A DNA stretch of 64,000 nt from Terrabacter aerolatus (GTDB lineage: Bacteria; Actinomycetota; Actinomycetes; Actinomycetales; Dermatophilaceae). Each line of letters starts with the position of its first letter. The first letter of the stretch is position 1. The stretch spans positions 162,499-226,498 of the forward strand of contig NZ_BJYX01000005.1 in NCBI RefSeq assembly GCF_007991735.1, written 5' to 3'. The notes under the pieces are model-generated. The model ran no database searches and was not told where the DNA came from. It saw only the letters and a list, made by a program, of their open reading frames with translations. Positions 8,241 through 17,177 of the stretch are shown piece by piece. The position numbers and the translations under genes are program-made.

Positions 8241-8861
8241 TCAGCCCTCGCGACGCAGCACGACGACGGTGTCGAGCGCGACCCGCTCGCCCTCGTCGGT
8301 GTCGACCGGACGCTCCCGGATGCCCGACCGCTCCACGGTGACGGGCAGGCCCTCGGCCCGGTCGACCACCTCCTCGGGGTCGTAGAGGACGGCGCGCTCG
8401 CTCGGGCCGCCCCACCCCTTGGCCAGGTTGCGACCCGCGTGCCCGATGACGACGACGAGGCCTCCGGGGCGCACCGCCTCGACGGCGGCCCGCAGCGCCT
8501 GCCTCCACTCGTCCGGGGGCAGCTGGAGGTAGCAGAGCAGCGCGAGGTCGTAGGCGCCCGGGCCACCGGGCGCCTCCTGCGTGGCGTCCGCGACGAGCGC
8601 GGTGAGGTGACCCGAGTCGTCACCCAACCGGTCGGCCGCGAGCGAGCCCATCCGCTCGACGGCGACCGTCGAGTAGTCCGCGGCGACGACCGTCCAGCCC
8701 TGCTCGACCATCCAGATGGCGTTGCGGCCCTCGCCCGCCGCGAGGTCGACGGCGTGACCCGGCGCGAGCGGGCCGATGATCTCGGCGACGAAGCGGTTCG
8801 GCTCGACCGACCACACGAGGTCGCGCGCGGCATACCTCTCGTCCCAGGCGCTCGCGTCCAC
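8241..8861 (-). CDS. Class I SAM-dependent methyltransferase (TehB-like)
   Basis: The 206-residue protein starts WDERYAARDLVWSVEPNRFV, the entry segment of TehB-like and thiopurine-type methyltransferases. Motif I follows as AVDLAAGEGRNAIWMVEQGW, then the acidic strand VVAADYSTVAVERM, then a DLALLCYLQLP segment in the motif IV region. The acceptor is unknown; homologues methylate small toxic compounds or oxyanions. It stands alone, convergent with the HTH gene (18 bases apart) and divergent from the flavodoxin gene. Confidence 0.78.
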   Translation of the reverse strand: MDASAWDERYAARDLVWSVEPNRFVAEIIGPLAPGHAVDLAAGEGRNAIWMVEQGWTVVAADYSTVAVERMGSLAADRLGDDSGHLTALVADATQEAPGGPGAYDLALLCYLQLPPDEWRQALRAAVEAVRPGGLVVVIGHAGRNLAKGWGGPSERAVLYDPEEVVDRAEGLPVTVERSGIRERPVDTDEGERVALDTVVVLRREG

Positions 8862-9003
8862 GGTGGCTCTCCTCGTCTCGGGGCAGGGCGGGGACCGTCG
8901 GAGACGACCCGAATCCCATTGTGTCGTGGCAGGTCTCGTGCGTCACGATCCGTCCACGGTCGCGCGCCGCACGCGTAGCGTGGAGAGCGGAGAGGCACCC
9001 GTC

Positions 9004-9522
9004 ATGAATGTCCTGATCGTCCACGAGTCCATGTTCGGCAACACCCGCCAGATCGCGTCGGCCATCGCCGAGGGGGTGCGCGCGGGCACCACTCCCGGCG
9101 GTGAGGTCCGGGTCGTCCACGTCGACGACGCCCCCACGGCCATCGGTGACGACGTCGACCTGCTGCTCGTCGGCGGGCCCACGCACGGGCTGAGCATGAC
9201 GCGTCCGCAGACCCGCGAGGACGCGACGTCCAAGGGAGCCGCGCCGGCTCGCGAGGGCGTTCGTGAGTGGATCGCCGAGGTGACGCCGCGGCGCGGGCTG
9301 CCCGTCGTCACCTTCGACACCCGCGTGCACGTGAAGCTGCTTCCCGGCTCGGCGGCGAACGCTGCCGCTAAGGCCCTGCGGCACCGCGGGTTCGACGGGG
9401 CCGAGCGCGGCGAGACCTTCTGGGTCGAGGGCGTGGCCGGGCCCGTGCTCGAGGGGGAGCTGGAGCGCGCCCGGGAGTGGGGCGCGACCCTGGCGACCCG
9501 CGTCTCGCACGGCGTCGCCTGA
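9004..9522 (+). CDS. Flavodoxin-like protein
   Basis: The 172-residue protein has the FMN phosphate-binding loop HESMFGNTRQIASAIAEG at residues 7-24, then VDLLLVGGPTHGLSM, the loop that packs on the isoalloxazine ring. The length and the single domain suit a flavodoxin-type electron carrier or small NAD(P)H-dependent flavoprotein. It starts at ATG 9004 after GAGAGG. Its stop is 6 bases from that of the convergent hydrolase gene. No redox partner is encoded next to it, so the electron donor is unknown. Confidence 0.82.
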   Translation: MNVLIVHESMFGNTRQIASAIAEGVRAGTTPGGEVRVVHVDDAPTAIGDDVDLLLVGGPTHGLSMTRPQTREDATSKGAAPAREGVREWIAEVTPRRGLPVVTFDTRVHVKLLPGSAANAAAKALRHRGFDGAERGETFWVEGVAGPVLEGELERAREWGATLATRVSHGVA

Positions 9523-9528
9523 CGGACG

Positions 9529-10503
9529 TCAGCCGGCCGCGTCGGCCGCGTCGGCCGAGTCGGAGGTGCCCGGACCGTCGAGGGAGTCGAGCCACGGCTG
9601 GAGGTGTCCGAGCACGTCCTCGGGCGCCTCGAGCTGCGGCGTGTGCCCCATCCCGTCGAGGTATGCCGTGCGCCAGGTCGGGTTGAGCCGTGCCGCCCGG
9701 CGGGCGGCCGAGACGGGCACGAGCCGGTCCCGCGTGCCGTGGATGAGCAGGACCGGGGCGCGCAGGTCGCGCATGATCCGGTCGTACTCACGCCGTCCGC
9801 GCAGCACGCGCAGCAGCGAGCGCGCCGCGCCGAGGAACTCGGACTCGGGGTCCGGGAGCGAGCGCCGCCAGGCCGCGAGCTCGATGCCGGCCTCCACGAC
9901 GTCCCGGTCGGCCCGCGACGGGTCGGCGAAGCACAGCGCCACGGTGCCGAGCACGCGCTGGCGGTCGCTGAAACGCGAGTTGTAGCGGGTCAGCACCAGC
10001 TCGCCGACCCGCGGCACGGCATACAACGCGAAGGTGGCGGCGACCTGGGGGTCGGGGCGGGCCCCGGGGTTCGGCAGCGCCGGGTCGACGAGCGCGAGGC
10101 CGACGACCTGCTCGGGGCGGCGGTCGGCGAGCAGCAGGCTCACCATGCCGCCCATCGAGTTGCCGACGAGGACCACGGGCTCACCCACGACCTCGTGGAC
10201 GAAGCGGCTCAGCAGGGCCGCGTTGTGGTTGACGCTCGTGTCCCGCCCGAGCGCCGGCGTCAGGCCGAAGCCGGGCAGGTCGAGGGCGACGACGCGGCGG
10301 TGCTCGGCGAGCGCCGGCGCGATGCCGACCCAGTTGAGGTGCGAGCCGCCGAGGCCGTGCACGAGCACGACGGGCGGTGCCGAGGAGGCCTCCGGGCCGC
10401 CGAAGTCGACCCAGTGGACCGGACCGTCGAGGTCGACGGTCCGGTCGACGCCACCCCACGGGGAGGCGAGGGCGACAGGCCTGGTGGACGGCAGCGACGT
10501 CAT
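9529..10503 (-). CDS. Alpha/beta-fold hydrolase
   Basis: The 324-residue protein carries the oxyanion-hole motif VLVHGLGGSHLNW near residue 46 and the nucleophile elbow VLVGNSMGGM near residue 113, where Ser is catalytic. Catalytic Asp (LLIHGTRDRLVP) and His (DGMGHTPQLEAPEDV) follow in the usual order. The fold is that of esterases, epoxide hydrolases and meta-cleavage product hydrolases; the substrate is not evident. A low-complexity tail (SADAADAAG) comes from a short GCGTCGGCC repeat at the 3' end. Confidence 0.82.
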   Translation of the reverse strand: MTSLPSTRPVALASPWGGVDRTVDLDGPVHWVDFGGPEASSAPPVVLVHGLGGSHLNWVGIAPALAEHRRVVALDLPGFGLTPALGRDTSVNHNAALLSRFVHEVVGEPVVLVGNSMGGMVSLLLADRRPEQVVGLALVDPALPNPGARPDPQVAATFALYAVPRVGELVLTRYNSRFSDRQRVLGTVALCFADPSRADRDVVEAGIELAAWRRSLPDPESEFLGAARSLLRVLRGRREYDRIMRDLRAPVLLIHGTRDRLVPVSAARRAARLNPTWRTAYLDGMGHTPQLEAPEDVLGHLQPWLDSLDGPGTSDSADAADAAG

Positions 10504-10533
10504 GGACGCAGGTTACCGCCGGTCAGGTGGAGC

Positions 10534-10571
10534 ACCGTCTGCCGGATGCACTCGGGCCTCCGGCAGACGGT
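10534..10571. terminator. Hairpin terminator after the ABC exporter genes
   Basis: A perfect 13-base stem (ACCGTCTGCCGGA at 10534-10546, TCCGGCAGACGGT at 10559-10571) lies downstream of the minus-strand ABC permease gene and upstream of the hydrolase start. It would end the two-gene exporter transcript. Confidence 0.65.
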
Positions 10572-10603
10572 CGGACGGTCGCACGGCCGGTCAGGCGGCT
10601 CGG

Positions 10604-11434
10604 TCAGGCGTCGCGGCGGCGCAGGCGGATCGCCGCGAGAGCCAGCACCACGGCGGCATACCCGCAGAAGATCGCGAACCCGGTCCACGGCGCGAAACCC
10701 GCCGGGTCGGGGTGCACGTGGGTGACGGTCTGGCCGACCGTGCTGGGGAGGTACCGGTCGATCGGGTCGGACCAGGACGTCGGCAGGAAGCGCACGATGA
10801 TCGGAAGGACGAACAGCACCCCGAAGAGGGCGGAGATGCCACCGGCGGTGTTGCGCAGCAGAGCCCCCAGGCCGAGCCCGAGGATCCCGACCACGGTGAG
10901 GTAGAGCGCGGCCCCGACGACGGCTCGCAGCACCCCGGGGTCACCGAGCCCCGCCTGCAGCTGCTTGGCCTGCAGGATCGACTGGCCGATGACGAAGGCA
11001 CCGAACACGGCGGGCACCATGACGGCGAGGGTCGCGGCGGCGAAGACGGCGGCCTTGGCCCAGAGCACCGGCAGGCGCGCCGGGACGGCGGCGAGGGTCG
11101 CCCGGATCATGCCCGTGGCGTACTCCCCCGTCATGAGCAGGACACCCAGGACCCCGATGGCCAGCTGCGCGAGGAAGATGCCGGCCAGGCTGCGCGAGGT
11201 GGGGTCGAAGGCGGCTGCCTCGCGCACGTCGCGCGGCGGCCAGTGGGCGACGGTCACCGAGGGCACGAGGACGGCGAGGCCCACGACGAACACGACGGCG
11301 GCGAGGAGGGAGAAGACGGTCGAGCGCAGCGAGCGGAGCTTGGTCCACTCGGAGAGGACGACCCGGGCCTGGGTGACCTTCGTGGGGCTCGAGGTGCGCG
11401 GGGGGACCGCGGCGTTCGTGGTCGCGGCGGTCAT
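10604..11434 (-). CDS. ABC-2 type exporter permease
   Basis: The 276-residue protein has an amphipathic cytoplasmic start (VTQARVVLSEWTKLRSLRSTVFSLL), typical of actinobacterial ABC-2 permeases, followed by six hydrophobic helices. GEYATGMIRATLAAVPAR lies after helix two, as in NatB-like permeases. The start ATG (11434) overlaps the stop of the ATPase gene by four bases, so the two form one exporter. The substrate is unknown; close relatives include drug and lantibiotic self-protection exporters. Confidence 0.82.
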   Translation of the reverse strand: MTAATTNAAVPPRTSSPTKVTQARVVLSEWTKLRSLRSTVFSLLAAVVFVVGLAVLVPSVTVAHWPPRDVREAAAFDPTSRSLAGIFLAQLAIGVLGVLLMTGEYATGMIRATLAAVPARLPVLWAKAAVFAAATLAVMVPAVFGAFVIGQSILQAKQLQAGLGDPGVLRAVVGAALYLTVVGILGLGLGALLRNTAGGISALFGVLFVLPIIVRFLPTSWSDPIDRYLPSTVGQTVTHVHPDPAGFAPWTGFAIFCGYAAVVLALAAIRLRRRDA

Positions 11435-12381
11435 CGGTTCGCTCCGGCGGTCGTGAGTGCGCTGCGGCTCTCGGGGGTCGTGGTGCCGTGGTACTCGACG
11501 GCGTCCTTGGTCAGGTCCATGAACGCCTCCTCGAGGGAGGTCTGCTGGGCGGCGAGCTCGAGCAGCGTGATGCCGGCGCGGCCGGCGGCGACGCCGATCT
11601 GGTCGGTGCTGAGGCCGCTCACCTCGAGGGCGTCCCCGCCGGTGGCCTCGACGGTCACGTCGGGATCGGCGAGCAGGGTCGCCAGCGCCTCGGGGTCGGT
11701 GGTCCTGACGCGGACCCGGTTGCCGGACGAGCGGGCGATGAAGTCCTGGACGCTCGTGTCGGCGATGAGCCGGCCGCGGCCGACGACGATGAGGTGCTCG
11801 GCCGTCTGGGCCATCTCGCTCATCAGGTGCGAGGAGACGAACACCGTGCGGCCCTCGTCGGCCAGCGACTTGAGCAGCGTCCGGATCCACCGGATGCCGT
11901 CGGGGTCGAGCCCGTTGACCGGCTCGTCGAGGATGATCGTGCGAGGGTCGCCGAGCAGCGCCGAGGCGATGCCGAGCCGCTGCCCCATGCCGAGCGAGAA
12001 GGTCCCGGCCCGCTTCTTCGCGACGTCGCCGAGGCCGACGAGCTCGACGACCTCGTCGACGCGACGCCGCGCGATGCCCGCGGTCTGAGCGAGGGCCAGC
12101 AGGTGGTTGTAGGCGCTGCGCCCCGTGTGGATCGACCTGGCCTCGAGGAGCGCTCCCACCTCGTGCAGCGGTGAGCTGTGCTCGCGGTACGGCTTGCCGT
12201 TGACGAGGACGCTCCCGGACGTCGGGGCGTCGAGGCCCAGGATCATGCGCATCGTCGTGGACTTGCCGGCACCGTTGGGCCCGAGGAAGCCGGTGACCAC
12301 CCCCGGGCGGACCGTGAAGGTCAGGTCGTCGACGGCGGTCTTGTGGCCGTAACGCTTCGTGAGACCCCGGGCCTCGATCAT
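11431..12381 (-). CDS. ABC exporter ATPase
   Basis: The 316-residue protein has Walker A GPNGAGKST (about 38-46), signature FSLGMGQRLGIASALL and Walker B TIILDEPVNGLD, then the switch-histidine region VFVSSHLMSEM. A C-terminal domain of about 100 residues, typical of CcmA/DrrA-like drug-export ATPases, follows. It starts at ATG 12381 with an AAAGAG-type site 6 bases upstream, and is coupled to the permease by ATGA. The 223 bases upstream carry no gene and presumably hold the promoter. Confidence 0.85.
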   Translation of the reverse strand: MIEARGLTKRYGHKTAVDDLTFTVRPGVVTGFLGPNGAGKSTTMRMILGLDAPTSGSVLVNGKPYREHSSPLHEVGALLEARSIHTGRSAYNHLLALAQTAGIARRRVDEVVELVGLGDVAKKRAGTFSLGMGQRLGIASALLGDPRTIILDEPVNGLDPDGIRWIRTLLKSLADEGRTVFVSSHLMSEMAQTAEHLIVVGRGRLIADTSVQDFIARSSGNRVRVRTTDPEALATLLADPDVTVEATGGDALEVSGLSTDQIGVAAGRAGITLLELAAQQTSLEEAFMDLTKDAVEYHGTTTPESRSALTTAGANR

Positions 12382-12604
12382 GGGCAGCTCTTTCGTCGGT
12401 GGGGGCGAGCGCCGGGAAACCCTGCCGGAACGGACGCGACACGGGGACCGAGGCCCGACCGGGAGCGCAGGTGCGCGTCGAGCGGACAGACCAGTGCAGG
12501 ATGCCGAACGCGCCTGTGCGCCCGCTGGGGCCCACGGTCGCGAGGGCTCCGCGCACGCGCACCGGCTCGCGACGCACGGGCACGGGGCGTGGACGATGCT
12601 CGGC

Positions 12605-13378
12605 TCAGGCCTCGCCCTCGGAGTCCTCCTCACGAGCGGGGGCAGCCACGGAAGCCGCGCGCCGGTGCAGGTCGGCGTGCTGCAGCCGCATCAGCCAGGG
12701 TTGCACGACCGCCACCGCGACCAGGATGGACGCGCCAGCGAAGACCACGGATGCGATGACGTCACTCAGGTAGTGCACCCCGAGGTAGAGCCGCGAGAGC
12801 GCGACGACGGCCACGACGGGCACCCCGATCATCCAGGCGGCGCGCGTGGACCGACCGGCGAGCGCCAGGGCGGCGACCACGGCGAAGAGCGCTCCCGCCG
12901 CGAAGGCGGTGTGGCCGCTCGGGTAGCTGTCGGCGGCGGTCTCGCTCACGAGGGCGTGCACGGCGGTGGCCGGGGGCCGAGTCCGCTGGACGAGGAGCTT
13001 GCCCACCTCGACCGAGAACCACCCCACCGCGGTCAGCATCGCGACGGTCGTCGCCACGAACCTGCTGCGCACCCAGATCGTCGCGCAGACCACCACGAGC
13101 AGCACCGGCGCGACGAGCGTCCCGAGCAGGAGGTTGACGGCCAGGGCGAGATCGGTCAGCGCGGCATCCCGATGGTGCGAGATCGAGACGTCGAGGCCGA
13201 GCTCGCCGGTCCGCGCGGCGCCGAGCTTCGTCACCATCACCCCGACGGCGAGGGCGGCGACCAGAGCGACGAGGCCGGCCAGGGCCGCTGCCAGCCGTCG
13301 AGTGCGACGAGCACGGCCGAGCCCCGTCGTCAGGGGGCCGGTTCCGGGCTCCGTTCCTTCGTGGACCGTCGTGCGCAT
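12605..13378 (-). CDS. PAP2-superfamily membrane phosphatase
   Basis: The 257-residue protein has about six helices and the three phosphatase motifs in order: KLLVQRTRP (KxxxxxxRP), YPSGHTAF (PSGH) and SRLYLGVHYLSDV (SRxxxxxHxxxD). Such enzymes dephosphorylate lipid phosphates, for example undecaprenyl pyrophosphate or phosphatidic acid, on the outer face of the membrane. It is divergent from a response regulator gene and may belong to its regulon. Undecaprenyl pyrophosphate recycling would be the first guess but is not shown. Confidence 0.85.
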   Translation of the reverse strand: MRTTVHEGTEPGTGPLTTGLGRARRTRRLAAALAGLVALVAALAVGVMVTKLGAARTGELGLDVSISHHRDAALTDLALAVNLLLGTLVAPVLLVVVCATIWVRSRFVATTVAMLTAVGWFSVEVGKLLVQRTRPPATAVHALVSETAADSYPSGHTAFAAGALFAVVAALALAGRSTRAAWMIGVPVVAVVALSRLYLGVHYLSDVIASVVFAGASILVAVAVVQPWLMRLQHADLHRRAASVAAPAREEDSEGEA

Positions 13379-13475
13379 GAGTCACTTCCTGGAGTCGATC
13401 GAGGCTCCATGGTGACGTCGGGATCCTGAGCACAGGCTGAGCGACCGCGCCGGTTCCGGCGGGCGCGTCGCGCCG

Positions 13476-13494
13476 GCCGGCGCTCAGCGCCGGC
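13476..13494. repeat. Short inverted repeat between divergent genes
   Basis: GCCGGCGC and GCGCCGGC flank a 3-base loop 48 bases before the response regulator start. It could be a regulatory hairpin or a protein-binding palindrome. It is GC-only and could be fortuitous. Confidence 0.35.
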
Positions 13495-13541
13495 TCAGGC
13501 GCCGAGACCTATCCTCGGACCATGACGACGACAGGACTGGG

Positions 13542-14222
13542 ATGAGGGTTCTGGTGGTGGAGGACGAGAGGGCCCTCGCCGACGTCGTTCGCCGTGGACT
13601 GACACGCGAGGGCTTTGTCGTCGACGTGGTGCACGACGGTCAGGACGGCCTGTGGGCCGCCAGCGAGACGGTCTACGACGTCATCGTCCTCGACATCATG
13701 CTGCCCAGGCTCGACGGCTACCAGGTCATCGCGCGCCTGCGTCAGGCCGGCGTGTGGACACCGGTGATGATGCTGACGGCCGTCGACGGGGAGCACGACC
13801 AGGCGGAGGCCTTCAACCTCGGGGCCGACGACTACCTGACCAAGCCGTTCAGCTTCGTGGTGCTCGTCGCGCGCCTGCGGGCCCTCATCCGGCGCGGTGC
13901 GCCCGAGCGTCCCGTGGTGATGACGAACGGGTCCCTGTCGCTCGATCCCGTCCGCCGCCGAGTCACGCGCTCCGGGACCGAGATCGCACTGACGCCCAAG
14001 GAGTTCGCCCTGCTGACCTTCCTGATGCGACACCCCGGGGAGGTGGTCACGAAGACGGCGATCCTCGAGGCCGTCTGGGACCCCGCCTACGACGGGGACA
14101 TGAACATCGTCGAGGTCTACGTCGGTTACCTGCGGCGCAAGATCGACGTGCCCTTCGGGGTCGCGACCATCGAGACGGTGCGCGGCGCGGGCTACCGGCT
14201 GCTCGAGCCCGACCGCGACTGA
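13542..14222 (+). CDS. OmpR-family response regulator
   Basis: The 226-residue protein has a receiver domain with acidic pocket EDE (7-9), phosphoacceptor D51 (VIVLDIMLP), Thr (MMLTAVDG) and Lys in DDYLTKPFS. An OmpR-type winged helix follows: LTPKEFALLTFLMRHPGEVVTK and the closing TVRGAGYRL. It is a DNA-binding transcription regulator. The likely partner kinase is encoded convergently, 13 bases from the stop codon, rather than in the same operon. Targets may include the divergent PAP2 gene. Confidence 0.9.
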   Translation: MRVLVVEDERALADVVRRGLTREGFVVDVVHDGQDGLWAASETVYDVIVLDIMLPRLDGYQVIARLRQAGVWTPVMMLTAVDGEHDQAEAFNLGADDYLTKPFSFVVLVARLRALIRRGAPERPVVMTNGSLSLDPVRRRVTRSGTEIALTPKEFALLTFLMRHPGEVVTKTAILEAVWDPAYDGDMNIVEVYVGYLRRKIDVPFGVATIETVRGAGYRLLEPDRD

Positions 14223-14235
14223 GCCTCGGTGGGCG

Positions 14236-15633
14236 TCATTCCCGTCGGTCGCCCTCGGGCAGCGGCAGGGTGAGCCGGAGGCTCGCTCCTCCGAGCGAGG
14301 ACGCACCCGCCTCGAGCGTCCCACCGTGCGCCCGTGCGAGCTCGCGAGCGATCGCGAGGCCGAGGCCCGCACCACCGGAATGGCGCGACCTGCTCTCGTC
14401 GAGCCGGACGAAGCGCTCGAAGACCCGCTCCCGCTCGGGCAGGGGTATGCCGGGTCCGTCGTCGTCGACGCAGACGACCGCGCTACCGTGCCTCCGTGAG
14501 ACCGTGACCGCCACGACGTCTCGTGCATGCCTGGCTGCGTTGTCGAGGAGGTTGCGCAGGACCTGTTGGAGCTGGTGGTCATCGCCCGTCACCCGCAGGG
14601 GAACGTTCTCGAGGCGGACGGTCAGCGACGTCAGCTGCCGAAGGCGTGCGACCTCCTGGTCGACGAGGTCGTCGAGGTCGACGTCCCCCCGGCTCACCGT
14701 GAGGGCGTGGTCGTCGGCTTGGGACAGCAGCAGGAGGTTCTCGACGAGTCGGCTCATCCGCTCGGTCTCGGACCGCAGGATCGGGTCGAGCTCCTCCCAG
14801 GACGTGTCCGGGTCGCCGGGGCTGACGACGTCGAGAGACGCGCGGATCGTCGCGAGGGGCGAGCGCAGCTCGTGACTGGCGTCGGAGACGAAGCGCCGTT
14901 GGGCGCGCTGGGAGGCTTCCAGCCGGCCGAGCATGGAGTTCATCGTCACGGCCAGGTGGGCGATCTCGTCCTGGGTGGGAGGTACCGGGACCCGGTCGTC
15001 GAGTCGCGACGCGCTGGTCCGCTCGACCTGGCTGCGGATCGCCTCGACCGAGCCGAGGGCTCGACCGACACGCCACCACGTGGTCATGGCGGTCAGGGCG
15101 ACGAGCATGGGCAGCGCGACGGCCAGCAGGATCGCCGTCGTGCGCACCGCCTCCTCGGGCGCCCCCTGGGACGCCTGCCCGACCACGACGTAGGTGGCCC
15201 CCGCGTGGTCGACGGAGCGGGCGACGACCAGCGGGTCCTGCAGGTCGTCGGGCAGCGGGAACGACGAGCGCCCACTGACGACGGTCTCCCCCACGGCCGG
15301 ACGCGTGGTCGTGAGGGGGAGCGCACGCGAGGGCCTCGAGGTGTAGACCACCCTGGAGACGCCCTGGTCGTGGCTGATGACCTGGACGAGGACGTCCTCG
15401 GGCCGTTCCCCGCGCTCGCTTCCTGCCAGCCCGCTCGCGCCATCCCGGGCCACCACCTGGGCGTCCTCCTCGACCACCGAGGTGACGCTGTCCTGCAGGG
15501 TCCGGGTGAGCGCACCCTGGAGGACCAGGACCAGGACCGCACCGCCGAGGAGCAGGGCGATGGCCACCACCGCTGCGGCGGCGACCGTCGCCTGCCCCCG
15601 GACTCCGAGCGGTAGGCGGAAGGGTGCCCTCAT
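14236..15633 (-). CDS. Sensor histidine kinase
   Basis: The 465-residue protein has an N-terminal membrane helix, an extracytoplasmic sensor region of about 125 residues, a second helix (AILLAVALPMLVALTAMTTW) and a HAMP linker. It then has the phosphoacceptor box SDASHELRSPLATIRA, N box NLLDNAARHA and G boxes DDGPGIP and GGAGLGLAIARE. The start chosen is ATG 15633, after a strong purine tract (GAGGGAGGGG); a GTG at 15675 has no such site. It reads in the same direction as the COG4705 gene upstream (71 bases), so both may form one unit, convergent with the response regulator. Confidence 0.88.
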   Translation of the reverse strand: MRAPFRLPLGVRGQATVAAAAVVAIALLLGGAVLVLVLQGALTRTLQDSVTSVVEEDAQVVARDGASGLAGSERGERPEDVLVQVISHDQGVSRVVYTSRPSRALPLTTTRPAVGETVVSGRSSFPLPDDLQDPLVVARSVDHAGATYVVVGQASQGAPEEAVRTTAILLAVALPMLVALTAMTTWWRVGRALGSVEAIRSQVERTSASRLDDRVPVPPTQDEIAHLAVTMNSMLGRLEASQRAQRRFVSDASHELRSPLATIRASLDVVSPGDPDTSWEELDPILRSETERMSRLVENLLLLSQADDHALTVSRGDVDLDDLVDQEVARLRQLTSLTVRLENVPLRVTGDDHQLQQVLRNLLDNAARHARDVVAVTVSRRHGSAVVCVDDDGPGIPLPERERVFERFVRLDESRSRHSGGAGLGLAIARELARAHGGTLEAGASSLGGASLRLTLPLPEGDRRE

Positions 15634-15704
15634 CTGGCCCCTCCCTCGCTCGACGGCATCTTTGACCTGATCCACGACTTGCTCGATTGTGCCCGTCGCC
15701 GCGG

Positions 15705-16973
15705 CTACTGCTTCTTGTCGAGGGCGGCGATCGTCGACTGGAGCGCGTGCAGCGCGGTCAGGCTCGACGCCTGCGACGGCGGGTTGGCGCGCACCGCGGT
15801 GAGGGCTCCGTCGATCGCGGAGTCCATCGTGTGCCAGTCGTCGGGGGAGGCAGGCTTCATGGCAGCCTCACCGTCGTCCCAGGCCACCTCGAGGTCCTTG
15901 ATCCGAGCGGTGGCCCCGGCGAGGTCGTCCTTCTTCGTCTTCGCCGCGACGTCGTCGACGATCACCGCGAAGGGTCGCAGGTCGCCGATGGGAGAGGTCG
16001 CGTCCGCCTCGAGCGGGTCGACCCGGCCAGAGCCCGATCCCGACCGGGTGGCCGGGGTCGCCGCGGCAGGAACCGCCGCGGGAGCGAGGGCCGTGGCCGC
16101 CGCGACGACCGCGACGGCACCGGCGGCCGCCCAGACGTAGTCGCGTCGCGGGCTGACGGCCGGGGTGTCTCCCTTGGCTCGGATCCCGTGACGGTTGACG
16201 TTGACCTGCTCGCGCCCGACGAGCACGACGATGACGGCGAGGAAGAGCAGGCTCGTGACGCTCGCGCCCAGTCCGAAGCCGCCGAAGTCGCGACCCTGGG
16301 TCAGCAGGTCCCCGAGCGAGGCCCCGAGCGGGCGCGTCAGGACGTAGGCGATCCAGAAGGCGAGCACCGTGCTGAGCCCGAGGCGGCGAGCGGCCCAGAC
16401 GGCGAGGATGAGCCCCCCGAAGATCAGGGCCCCGTTGCGGAATCCGAGGGAGAGGGCCTCCGTCGCCAGGTCCCCGCCTGCGGTCCCCAGGGCGAAGGTC
16501 GTGAGGATCGCGCCCCAGTAGAAGCGCTCGCGACGGGGCGTGTCGATCGCGGTGATGGCCAGGGTGCGCTCCTGACGCCACCACACGGTGAACACGACGG
16601 CGAGCACGACGGCGAAGACTGCCGTGCTGACGTAGAGGCTCACGCCGAGGATGTCGGTGAAGAAGTCGGTGATCTGGGTGCCGACGATGCTCACGAGGAT
16701 GACCGTCGTCCAGTAGAGCCAGGGCACGAGTCGCCGCGTGCGCAGCTGTGCCACCAGGGCGATGACGAGCAGGGTCGCCATCGCGCCGTCGGTCACCAAC
16801 GGACCGAGGCCGACCTGGACCGTCAGGTAGTCGGCGAAGGTCTCACCGATCGTCGTCGACAGGATCTTGATGACCCAGAACGTGGCAGTGATGGCGGGCA
16901 CCTTGTTGAGCAGCCGTGGCGTCACGCTGGTGCGCACCGTGCTGGTCAAGGTCGATGTCGGGGCATCGGGCAT
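15705..16973 (-). CDS. COG4705-family membrane protein with C-terminal extracytoplasmic extension
   Basis: This second COG4705 paralogue has 422 residues. The N-terminal 270 residues align motif by motif with the protein at 3446-4294: FWVIKILSTTIGETFADYL, YWTTVILVSIVGTQITDF, FYWGAILTTFALGTAGGDL, FWIAYVLTRPLGASLGDLL. A further helix (DYVWAAAGAVAVVAAATALA) then leads to about 110 residues rich in short helices (DDVAAKTKKDDLAGATARIKD and onward), probably outside the cell. The start is ATG 16973, where AAAGGA has 9-base spacing; the ATG nine bases upstream abuts the purines. It is likely co-transcribed with the sensor kinase and may supply or modulate its signal (inference). Confidence 0.75.
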   Translation of the reverse strand: MPDAPTSTLTSTVRTSVTPRLLNKVPAITATFWVIKILSTTIGETFADYLTVQVGLGPLVTDGAMATLLVIALVAQLRTRRLVPWLYWTTVILVSIVGTQITDFFTDILGVSLYVSTAVFAVVLAVVFTVWWRQERTLAITAIDTPRRERFYWGAILTTFALGTAGGDLATEALSLGFRNGALIFGGLILAVWAARRLGLSTVLAFWIAYVLTRPLGASLGDLLTQGRDFGGFGLGASVTSLLFLAVIVVLVGREQVNVNRHGIRAKGDTPAVSPRRDYVWAAAGAVAVVAAATALAPAAVPAAATPATRSGSGSGRVDPLEADATSPIGDLRPFAVIVDDVAAKTKKDDLAGATARIKDLEVAWDDGEAAMKPASPDDWHTMDSAIDGALTAVRANPPSQASSLTALHALQSTIAALDKKQ

Positions 16974-17177
16974 GGAGGACATTCCTTTGCGGGTGGGGTC
17001 GAGCGGCCGGTCGTCCACCGGCGGGCGTGAGGTCCGCTCACCGCCCTGACGTGGACACGGGACAGCCACTCAGGGCGTTCCTGCGTCGACGACCCTGTCG
17101 CGTCGACCCTGAGGCCACGCTGAGAGAGCGTTCCGAAGGGCCGCCTCCCGGCAGGGACACTCGTCCTGGCGTCCGGG

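Noticed and set aside
12382..12604. Gene in the 223-base gap upstream of the ABC exporter ATPase
   Set aside because: No frame with a ribosome binding site or family motif; the stretch most likely holds the promoter.
15634..15675. N-terminal extension of the sensor kinase from GTG 15675
   Set aside because: ATG 15633 has a strong purine-rich ribosome binding site, and the extension precedes the usual basic residues of the first membrane helix.
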